From G963663525 sp963663525 (GTDB lineage: Bacteria > Myxococcota_A > SURF-8 > G963663525), in contig CAXXHC010000003.1 in the NCBI GenBank assembly GCA_963663525.2, forward strand, positions 930,001 through 994,000: a stretch of 64,000 nt of DNA, in the 5' to 3' direction. This document shows, one piece after another, positions 1-6,613 of this stretch. Positions within the stretch are counted from its first letter, which is position 1. Each line of letters opens with the position of its first letter. Made by a program: the position numbers and the translations under genes. The notes under the pieces were generated by a model that was given only the letters and a program-made list of their open reading frames with translations, had not been told where the DNA came from and did no database searches.

Positions 1-674
1 CCGCCGCCGACAAGCCCCGCGAGTACGTCGAAAACTCCATGGCGCTGACCACGCGCTGGGCCGAGCGCTGCCTCGCCGCCCGCCTCGATTCCGAAAGAAA
101 CGCGCTGTTCGGCATCGTGCAGGGCGGCGTCTTCGCCGATTTGCGAGAGCGCCACGCGCAGGAGTTGTCCGCTTTGCCCTTCGATGGCCTGGCCATCGGC
201 GGGTTGTCGGTGGGTGAAGAAAACGCCGTGATGTACGACATCGTGGAAGCCACCACGCCGCATCTGCCCCAGGATCGTCCGCGCTACCTGATGGGCGTGG
301 GAGAACCGCGCGACCTGCTCGAAAACATCGAACGGGGCATCGACATGTTCGACTGCGTGATCCCCACGCGCTGTGCGCGCACCGGACGCATGTACACACG
401 CCACGGCATCGTGAACGTGAAAAACGCCGCCCACACCCGCGATTTCGAACCTCTGGACCCGGAATGCGGCTGCCCGACCTGCCGGAATTACTCGAAAGCC
501 TACCTGCGTCACCTTTTCCTTTCCAAAGAATTGCTGGTGTACCGGCTGCTGACCCTGCACAACCTGCACTTCTTCCTCGATCTGATGCGCGGGGCTCGCC
601 AAGCCATCGAATCGGACCGCTTCGCCGCGTTCAAGCGGGATTTTTTGGAAAAGTTCGAGGGCGGGAACACCTGA
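1..674 (+). CDS. tgt: Queuine/preQ1 tRNA-guanine transglycosylase, 3' part
   Basis: This is the C-terminal part of tRNA-guanine transglycosylase, which swaps the wobble guanine of GUN anticodons for a queuosine precursor in the cytoplasm. The reading frame is already open at base 3, so the 5' end lies outside the window. Family motifs seen are the GIVQGG segment, the MFDCVIPTR loop with its catalytic-region Asp, and the C-terminal zinc site CxCxxC followed about 25 residues later by His (CGCPTC...H). The tail ends about where the family usually ends. The gene is followed after about 90 bases by a tRNA-Leu gene. Identification is secure; only the start is missing. Confidence 0.97.
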   Translation, partial: AADKPREYVENSMALTTRWAERCLAARLDSERNALFGIVQGGVFADLRERHAQELSALPFDGLAIGGLSVGEENAVMYDIVEATTPHLPQDRPRYLMGVGEPRDLLENIERGIDMFDCVIPTRCARTGRMYTRHGIVNVKNAAHTRDFEPLDPECGCPTCRNYSKAYLRHLFLSKELLVYRLLTLHNLHFFLDLMRGARQAIESDRFAAFKRDFLEKFEGGNT

Positions 675-765
675 AAGAAGAAAACAAAGACTCGAACTTT
701 TTTCTTTACACGGGCGGTGCGGATGGATATGCTCTCTCCGCTCTTTGATTGGACAATGACCCCAG

Positions 766-850
766 GCCCAAGTGGTGGAATTGGTAGACACGCTATCTTG
801 AGGGGGTAGTGCCGAGAGGCGTGCCGGTTCGAGTCCGGCCTTGGGCACCA
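766..850 (+). tRNA. tRNA-Leu (anticodon GAG)
   Basis: An 85-base class II tRNA. The acceptor stem pairs 766-772 (GCCCAAG) with 840-846 (CTTGGGC); the discriminator is A847 and CCA is encoded at 848-850. The anticodon stem is 793-797/805-809 and the anticodon GAG lies at 800-802. There is a long variable arm (TGCCGAGAGGCG region) as expected for leucine, and a T arm with the TTCGAGT loop. It reads CUC/CUU leucine codons. Confidence 0.96.
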
Positions 851-851
851 A

Positions 852-883
852 AAAACGGCGACATCCGCAGATGTCGCCGTTTT
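852..883 (+). terminator. Intrinsic terminator after tRNA-Leu
   Basis: A perfect inverted repeat, 852-865 (AAAACGGCGACATC) against 870-883 (GATGTCGCCGTTTT) with loop CGCA, starts two bases after the tRNA. A-tract and U-tract flank the GC-rich core, so it could work in both directions. Confidence 0.85.
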
Positions 884-933
884 CATTTCGCAGGTACCGT
901 GGCAAATAATGCCACGATGAATTTCGTGGAAAT

Positions 934-1115
934 TTAACCCGCATTATTCATGAGGATCGTAGCGAGACGCAGAAAACCGAAGATATTTCATGAAGTTGGA
1001 CCGATTTTCACCCGCAGGCATACTTTACAGTCTGTCGAGGATGAAAATCGGGAAACAAGTGAAAGATCGAGGATTTTCAAGTCGCAGTAGATTCTTCATG
1101 AATTATGCGGGTTTA
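934..1115. repeat. 182-bp foldback (MITE-like) repeat, copy A
   Basis: The ends form a 20-bp terminal inverted repeat: 934-953 (TTAACCCGCATTATTCATGA) matches the reverse complement of 1096-1115 at 18 of 20 positions. The inside is also imperfectly palindromic, for example CCGATTTTCA at 1011-1020 against TGAAAATCGG at 1042-1051. No reading frame of note lies in it. A shorter copy with the same arm sequences lies after the next gene and has been split by an insertion sequence. A non-autonomous mobile repeat is the simplest reading; a structured RNA is not excluded. Confidence 0.7.
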
Positions 1116-1148
1116 GGGAAAAGCAGCATATTTTCATGGAGAGAGTAG

Positions 1149-1171
1149 GTCGGGTGATTGTTTCACCCGAC
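1149..1171. repeat. GTCGGGTGA...TCACCCGAC palindrome
   Basis: A 9-bp inverted repeat with a 5-base loop inside the sequence GTAGGTCGGGTGA. It belongs to a family of GTAGGTCGGG-type palindromes that recurs at 12770-12838, 16898-16925, 17190-17214, 41070-41091 and 43571-43635 in this window. Confidence 0.6.
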
Positions 1172-1266
1172 ACCATCCTAAAACCAACGAAGAACGGCTA
1201 TAAGCGAGAAAAGCGACATAATATCGTGGAGTTACATACGCTAGAATAGTTTTGAAAGATCGAACC

Positions 1267-1809
1267 ATGGCCGAGAAACCCATAGAAGACTGCCGCCGTA
1301 TTCTGATCCTTGGGAGTGGGGGGGCGGGAAAGTCCACCTTTGCGAGAAAACTTGCCGAACGCCTGAATATTCCGGTGGTTCACTTGGATCGTCATTTCTG
1401 GCGAAGCGGTTGGTGTCCGATGGAGGCATCGGACTGGACGGCAGAAGTAGAAAGGCTGGTAAAGGCCGAAAAATGGATCATGGACGGCAATTACGACGGT
1501 TCTTTGAAGATCCGGCTCGCGCGCGCCGATGCGGTTTTTTATCTCGATTTTTCAACCACTCTCTGCCTTTTTCGAGCGTGTCGGCGCTGGTGGCGCTATC
1601 TGGGAAAGAACCGTCCGGATATGGCTCCAGGATGCCCGGAGCGCCTTTCCCTGGAATTCCTGGTGTGGATCGCCGGATTCAGAAAACACACGAGACCAAA
1701 CGTATTGAAAATCCTGGCGGAAAAACGGGAAAGCGTCCCTTTGATCACGTTTACCGGTCCCAGGCAGGTCGAACGATATCTGGAGGGGCTTAGCCCGGAA
1801 AATTCATGA
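1267..1809 (+). CDS. P-loop NTPase of the FlaR/adenylate-kinase-like type
   Basis: A small (180-residue) protein with a Walker A motif GSGGAGKST at about residues 16-24, followed by an adenylate-kinase-like layout (VVHLDRHFW, WIMDGNYDGSL, ADAVFYLDF). This matches the family often labelled 'topology modulation protein' or AAA kinase-like; the true substrate is unknown. ATG 1267 was chosen because an upstream in-frame TTG at 1252 has no ribosome site, although the SD before 1267 is also weak. The last codons (TCA TGA) fall inside a foldback-repeat copy, so the repeat supplies the stop codon. The gene is isolated, framed by repeats on both sides, which suggests acquisition as a small cassette. 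Confidence 0.8.
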   Translation: MAEKPIEDCRRILILGSGGAGKSTFARKLAERLNIPVVHLDRHFWRSGWCPMEASDWTAEVERLVKAEKWIMDGNYDGSLKIRLARADAVFYLDFSTTLCLFRACRRWWRYLGKNRPDMAPGCPERLSLEFLVWIAGFRKHTRPNVLKILAEKRESVPLITFTGPRQVERYLEGLSPENS

Positions 1810-1854
1810 AAACCTACTACGACTTGAAAACTCTCGATTTTCTGCGTCTCGCTA
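1803..1854. repeat. Foldback repeat copy B, left part (split by IS)
   Basis: The sequence TTCATGAAAACCTACTACGACTTGAAAA followed by TCTGCGTCTCGCTA matches, in inverted orientation, the arms of the repeat at 934-1115 (TTCATGAAGAATCTACTGCGACTTGAAAA and TCTGCGTCTCGCTACGAT). It lacks the middle of copy A. Its right part continues at 2722 on the other side of the insertion sequence. Confidence 0.65.
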
Positions 1855-2721
1855 GATAGTGTCGTCACGAGAAGTCGAATATTCTAGACATGATCATTGT
1901 CTTTTTGATATATTTCTTTTGAATAGAATATATCAAAGGGAACTGCTATGGAAGCCGCCTATCATCGTCATGACATTTCCGATCATGCATGGGAACTCTT
2001 GGAACCTCATTTACCGGGACGCAAAGGTTCTTGGGGTGGTGTTGCCGAAGACAATCGACGCTTCATCAATGCTGTTTTCTGGATTCTTCGCACCGGTGCT
2101 CCGTGGCGTGATCTGCCGCCGGATTATGGCGACTGGAACAACACCAACCGTCGCTTTTGCCGGTGGCGCGATAAAGGAATCTGGGAGGGATTGCTCGAAA
2201 TCCTCATCGACGATCCCGATTACGAATGGTTGATGATCGACGCCAGCCACGTCAAAGTTCACCCGCACGCGGCAGGAGCGAAAGGCGGCAACCAGGCGAT
2301 GGGCCGCACAAAAGGGGGCTCAACACTAAAATACACCTGGCCGTGGATGCGCATGGTAATCCGGTCCGAGCGATTGTTACGGAGGGTCCACGAGCAGATT
2401 GCAAGGAGGCTTGCGCACTGATCGAAGGGATCGATGCCGAGTATCTGCTGGCCGATCGTGGCTACGATACGGACAAGATTATCGAAGAAGCCGAAAATGC
2501 GGAGATGGAGGTGGTCATCCCGCCGAAGAAGAATCGGAAGGTCCAACGACCCTACGACAAAGAGCTTTACCGTGCGCGGCATCTGGTCGAAAATGCCTTT
2601 TTGAAGCTGAAACGCTGGAGGGGAATTGCTACGAGATACGCAAAAAATGCCGCATCTTTCCTCGCCGCCGTTCATATTCGATGCCTCTTTCTTTGGCTGG
2701 ATATCTCGTGACGACACTATC
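1855..2721 (+). mobile_element. IS5-family (IS427-like) insertion sequence, 867 bp
   Basis: Perfect 17-bp terminal inverted repeats GATAGTGTCGTCACGAG at 1855-1871 and (reverse complement) 2705-2721. Both ends are flanked by TA (1853-1854 and 2722-2723), consistent with a TA target duplication. The empty site can be read directly: joining the flanks gives CTGCGTCTCGCTACGATTTT, which matches the uninterrupted paralogous repeat (reverse complement of about 950-975, CTGCGTCTCGCTACGATCCT). The transposase lies inside in two overlapping frames. Confidence 0.9.
1948..2711 (+). CDS. IS5-family transposase, two frames joined by -1 frameshift
   Basis: The first frame (1948-2421) carries the N-terminal part with the first DDE aspartate region (WLMIDASHVKVH). 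The second, in the -1 frame (open from about 2226 to 2711), carries the rest (GLNTKIHLAVDAHGNP, LLADRGYDTD, and the C-terminal RHLVENAFLKLKRWRGIATRY with the catalytic Glu). The natural joining point is the run ACAAAAGGGGGC at 2308-2319, where both frames read homologous residues (GRTKGGS in frame 1, HKRGLN in frame -1). This arrangement is usual for IS427-group elements, where programmed frameshifting makes the full transposase. ATG 1948 follows AAAGGGAACTGCT. The element appears intact. Confidence 0.88.
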
Positions 2722-2745
2722 TACGATTTTCACGAATTTTTTCGG
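2722..2745. repeat. Foldback repeat copy B, right part
   Basis: TACGATTTTCACGAATTTTTT continues the repeat broken at 1854 and aligns to CTACGATCCTCATGAATAATGC of the copy at 934-1115 (reverse complement). Confidence 0.55.
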
Positions 2746-2784
2746 GCTAGACCGATAGAGTTGTGAGGGCCGTTTTTGCGAGTT

Positions 2785-4422
2785 TCAACCGTTTTGGACG
2801 AACATCTCGTTGATTTTTTGCTTAAGTATCTGAATCTGGAACGGTTTTTCGAGGTAGCGTCCCGGCATGGAATCCAGAAAATCCCGCACGCGCGGCGTGA
2901 AACTGCCGCCGGTGATGAAAATCATCTTGCCTGCCAGTTCGGGGTTGTGCGATGTCACCCAATCGTACAGGTCCATGCCGCTGACATCCGCCATCATCAG
3001 ATCGCAGACGATGACGTCGAAGTTGGGATCTTCCTCCAGGCGTTCCATGGCCTGCTGTCCGGACGTGTTGACTTCCACCTCGTACTCTTTTTTCAACGAC
3101 CGCGCGAGGGTCAGACCGATCAGGCGTTCGTCGTCTACGATCATCACGCGCAGACGTTTCGAGGAGGGTAGGGAGGGTGTTTTCTCGGGTTTCGCGTCGT
3201 GGTCGGTTTCGGTTGGTGTCTCTGCCTTTGCGGGCAACGAAATCGTGAAACGGTTGCCTCCGCCTCCGGCGCGGGCACCAATGGAAATGGACCCGTAAAG
3301 CGATGCCGCGATTGCCTGAGCTGCCGCCATACCCAGCAAGGTGAGGTCTTCCTCCTCCATAAATGCTTCCGGATGGCCGAGGGGATACGAGGCTTTTTTC
3401 GCCGTTTCGGGGCTTAACACGTTTCCCGTGTCGGTGATTTCGATTTTTATCCTGTTTTCTTCCAACCAGGTGCTGACGCGGATTTCGTGATTGTTGGCGT
3501 TGCCCTCGCGAATCGTGTGCGCGGAAAACACCAGGATATTCAGGATCATATGAGTGATCTGGCTGTGGCTGGCCAGAATGATCGGTGTTTCGCCCAGATC
3601 CTTCGTGACTCTGGCGCGATACTTGATTTCGTTGAAGGCGAGGTACAGGGCGGTTTCGATCACGCGGTTGATACGCACCTGCACGAACTTGCTTTCCTGG
3701 AGGTTGGAAAAGGTTTTCAGCGCCTGTACGATGCGGCGGATTTCCTGCGAACCGTGGTTGGCGTCTTTGACCAGGGATGTGAGGTTTTCGAGGAAGTCGT
3801 GCGCGAAGAACTCCCCGATATCGCTGAGGATTTCCGTGGAAACGTGAGGCCCCAGCCTTTCGGCGAGCACGGCCTGCACGTAGCGCATCGAACCGATGAG
3901 TTTGGGAAGATCCTCGTCGAGCTGATCGAGGTTGAACATCAGATAGGTCAGGGAATTGTTGATTTCATGCGCGATACCCCCGGCGAGGTAGCCCACCCGC
4001 GAAAGGCGGTCCGCCGTGACGACCTGATGAATCAACTCGGCTTTTTCCTGGGCGATGCGAGCGAGATTGACGGCCATTTGCAGCGTGGAATGAATCTGGT
4101 CTACCGAAGCGTCCGCCATTAAAGTGCCGTCGGCTCCGGCTTGAATCCCGGCAAGGGCGTGCGGAGTGTGCGGTTCCGCTAGTTGAAGCAACACGACGAA
4201 CCGGGTCTGATCTCCTCGATCGGCGAGATGTTTGCAAAGGCGCAACTGGTCGTCGTCCGGCATGGAAGAACCGACCACGACGACGGGGATTTTTTCCTCG
4301 TCGGGCATCCTCCAGGCTTCGGCCATGGTCAGGGTTTCAATCGAAGCGTCGACGATCGACTTTGCCGCTTTTTCGAACGGGGAAAGGCTATCCTTCGCCG
4401 GTTCCACCAACAGTATTTTCAT
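2785..4422 (-). CDS. Hybrid sensor protein: pseudo-receiver, HisKA, degenerate ATPase, receiver
   Basis: A 545-residue cytoplasmic protein with four parts. An N-terminal receiver-like domain (1-120) has VVVVGSSMPD where the phospho-accepting Asp should be. A HisKA domain follows with H152 (GGIAHEINNSL). The HATPase-like domain (about 230-400) has lost key boxes: the N-box reads ILNILVFSAH rather than NLLxNA, the G1 box reads DTGNV, and the GLGL box reads LTLLGMA. An intact C-terminal receiver (about 425-545) has IVDDE, acceptor D474, FITGG and EKP. ATG 4422 is preferred over ATG 4446 because AAGGTG lies 6 bases before it. The protein may accept phosphate from a partner kinase, probably the neighbour at 4557-6161, and not from ATP itself. 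Its place beside flagellar genes suggests control of motility. Confidence 0.85.
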   Translation of the reverse strand: MKILLVEPAKDSLSPFEKAAKSIVDASIETLTMAEAWRMPDEEKIPVVVVGSSMPDDDQLRLCKHLADRGDQTRFVVLLQLAEPHTPHALAGIQAGADGTLMADASVDQIHSTLQMAVNLARIAQEKAELIHQVVTADRLSRVGYLAGGIAHEINNSLTYLMFNLDQLDEDLPKLIGSMRYVQAVLAERLGPHVSTEILSDIGEFFAHDFLENLTSLVKDANHGSQEIRRIVQALKTFSNLQESKFVQVRINRVIETALYLAFNEIKYRARVTKDLGETPIILASHSQITHMILNILVFSAHTIREGNANNHEIRVSTWLEENRIKIEITDTGNVLSPETAKKASYPLGHPEAFMEEEDLTLLGMAAAQAIAASLYGSISIGARAGGGGNRFTISLPAKAETPTETDHDAKPEKTPSLPSSKRLRVMIVDDERLIGLTLARSLKKEYEVEVNTSGQQAMERLEEDPNFDVIVCDLMMADVSGMDLYDWVTSHNPELAGKMIFITGGSFTPRVRDFLDSMPGRYLEKPFQIQILKQKINEMFVQNG

Positions 4423-4556
4423 TTCGGCACCTTGATCCTCACCCATAATGCCGAACGAACCGTTGGAAAAGCTACGGTATGATCCGGCAAATCTGTCACG
4501 GATACTCCCAATGTGTCAAATAAAGGGTAAGATTTCAAGAGAATGTGCATCTTGGT

Positions 4557-6161
4557 TTATAAAATCGTGGTCAGATGCCTTTTCTTCTTCGTAGGCGCCT
4601 GAATCACGGGAAGATGGATGTAGAACGTCGTCCCTTGCCCCACCTCGGAAGCATAGGTGATCCGTCCTTTGGCCTGGTTCACGAGGCGATGCACCATGGC
4701 CAATCCAAGGCCGGTGCCCTTGCCGTCTTTTTTCGTCGTGACGAAAGGCTTGAAAATATCCTTGCGCAGGTCTTCGGGGACGCCCTCCCCGTTATCGGTT
4801 ACGGTCACGAGGACGAATCTGCGCTCGGGACGGTCCTGCTCGGAACTCACGCCTCCGGCCAGTCCCAGGGAAATCTTGATTTCGCCGCCCTGATCCATCG
4901 CATCGCGGGCGTTGATGCACAGATTGAGCAGAATCTGCTGCAACGCAACGGGCTTGATTTTCACCCAGTGGGGGCCGCCATCGTCCTGAAGCGTGATGTG
5001 CACCCGGCGTCCGACCGCCGTTTCCATCATGTCGAAATGCTTGCGCACGCTGTCGCAGATTTCCAGCGGCGGCACCTCGGTTTCGGCGGTGTTGCCGTTG
5101 CGCACGAACCCCAGCAGATGCCGCACCAGTTCCGTCGCGCGTCCGATGGCTTTTTCGATGTTGGCGACGTTCAGTTGCGCCAGCTCGTCATCGGGCATTT
5201 TGCCGGAAATGATGCCGATTCCGCCGGTAATGATGGTGAGGAAGTTGTTGATGTCGTGAGCCACCCCGGATGCCAGTGCGCCGACGACTTCGAGCTTCTG
5301 ACTCTGCAACAGCGCCTGCTCCAGTTCTCGACGCTTCTGCTCGTGGCTGATCTGCTCGGAGCGGTCGCGGAAAACCAGCAGGTGAATAAACTGCCGTCCC
5401 TGTCGGACGCGCACCATGGTTACTTCGACGTTGATCGTCTTGCTTTCGAGGTTGGTGATGTCGAGATTGTCCACGTAGCCCCGTCCATTGTCCTGGAAAT
5501 CGCCGCTGAGACGTTGCAGTTTCCGAGGATCGGCCTGGGACATGATGTGTTTCAAGCCCATCCGGTTCATTTCGCGCACGTCCGCGCATTTGAGCATCGT
5601 ACAGGCGGCGAGATTGCTGAAAATGATCTCGCCTCCCAACTCCTCGCTGAAAATGTCCGTGGGCGCGGTGGCGGCGACCACGCCGACCGGCAGCGATTCC
5701 AGCATCGTGCGGAAGAGCACCTGGGAATCTCGTTCGCCGGACAGATCGTGCACGGCCATCCAGAAGAATTCGCCGTTGCGTTCAGGCATTCGCACGCAAT
5801 CGACGCGGACGGGAATCTGCTCGTTGTCCGCCCGGCGGTTTGTCGTAGAGAAAACGAAGCCTTCGGCGGCCTCGTCCGTATGTCGGAGCAACTCGAATTC
5901 GGTCAGCGCATGGGGTCCGAAAATCAGTCCCAACGGAGCCTGAAGCAATTGCTCGCGGGGCTTGCCGTACAGTTCGCAGGCGCGTTCGTTGGCTTCGGCG
6001 ATGCGGAAATTCTCGTCCGTGCCGACGCGCACGAGCAGCATTGCCTCCACGGAATTTTCGAACACGGCTTTGAGCGAAAAGGCATTCAGGGACTGTTTGT
6101 TCGTCTCGACCGTCTGTTCTACCTCGGCGGCACCGCCGCCCGAAAACGAGTTGCTTGCCAT
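4557..6161 (-). CDS. PAS-domain sensor histidine kinase (NtrB/FlrB type)
   Basis: A 534-residue soluble histidine kinase. Two PAS-like domains (about 30-140 and 150-270) precede a HisKA domain with H302 in GVAHDINNFL, and a complete HATPase domain with N-box NLCINARDA, G1 DNGEGV, F-box FKPFVTTK and G2 GTGLGL. No membrane segment is visible. Its ATG overlaps the fliS stop codon as TAATG, so translation is likely coupled to fliS. That coupling suggests that it senses or regulates flagellar assembly, as FlrB-type kinases do, but no cognate AAA+ regulator lies in the window. The degenerate kinase-receiver protein 135 bases downstream is a plausible phosphotransfer partner. Confidence 0.9.
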   Translation of the reverse strand: MASNSFSGGGAAEVEQTVETNKQSLNAFSLKAVFENSVEAMLLVRVGTDENFRIAEANERACELYGKPREQLLQAPLGLIFGPHALTEFELLRHTDEAAEGFVFSTTNRRADNEQIPVRVDCVRMPERNGEFFWMAVHDLSGERDSQVLFRTMLESLPVGVVAATAPTDIFSEELGGEIIFSNLAACTMLKCADVREMNRMGLKHIMSQADPRKLQRLSGDFQDNGRGYVDNLDITNLESKTINVEVTMVRVRQGRQFIHLLVFRDRSEQISHEQKRRELEQALLQSQKLEVVGALASGVAHDINNFLTIITGGIGIISGKMPDDELAQLNVANIEKAIGRATELVRHLLGFVRNGNTAETEVPPLEICDSVRKHFDMMETAVGRRVHITLQDDGGPHWVKIKPVALQQILLNLCINARDAMDQGGEIKISLGLAGGVSSEQDRPERRFVLVTVTDNGEGVPEDLRKDIFKPFVTTKKDGKGTGLGLAMVHRLVNQAKGRITYASEVGQGTTFYIHLPVIQAPTKKKRHLTTIL

Positions 6162-6583
6162 TACAGGTATCCTCCACTACTGATTTTGGCACCACTGATG
6201 GTTTCCGCCTGCTGGTGGAGCATCTGATGCCAGCCGTCCCGAAGTTTCTGGACCACATCCCGGCACGAATCGAGCGCCTTGCGGTCCTTCGAGATATTGA
6301 ATCGGATCAATTCCCGATTGATGTAGTCGTAAAGTGCATGAAGGTTTTCGGCGATTTCCCGCCCGTCCTTCATGTTAAGAGAATTCTGCAGTTCGCTGAT
6401 GATGGCGATGGCCTTGCTCACGGACTCTCCACGAGCCTTGACATCGTTGTCCATCAGGGCGATTTCGGCGCGTTCGATGGATCGCAATGCCCCGTCGAAC
6501 ATCGCCAGAACGATTCTTGCGGGCGACATGCCGGAATACTGATTGGTGGTGTACGTTTTGTTGCAGGCGGCGTAAGATACCAT
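6161..6583 (-). CDS. fliS: Flagellar export chaperone FliS
   Basis: A 140-residue helical protein that binds the C-terminus of unpolymerised flagellin in the cytoplasm and delivers it to the export gate. Family signatures are the N-terminal SYAACNKTYTTNQYSGMSPARIVLAMFDGALRSI and the central LYDYINRELI. ATG 6583 was chosen over an upstream GTG (6592) because GGAAGAGAG lies at a proper distance from the ATG. It lies 30 bases downstream of fliD and overlaps the following kinase by one base. Confidence 0.95.
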   Translation of the reverse strand: MVSYAACNKTYTTNQYSGMSPARIVLAMFDGALRSIERAEIALMDNDVKARGESVSKAIAIISELQNSLNMKDGREIAENLHALYDYINRELIRFNISKDRKALDSCRDVVQKLRDGWHQMLHQQAETISGAKISSGGYL

Positions 6584-6613
6584 GACAATCACTCTCTTCC
6601 ATGAGTTGGTGGT

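Noticed and set aside
4575..6227. A 550-codon open frame on the plus strand opposite the PAS kinase.
   Set aside because: It mirrors a complete histidine kinase on the other strand, has no recognisable motif, and its His/Gly/Val-rich composition is a typical antisense shadow in GC-rich DNA.
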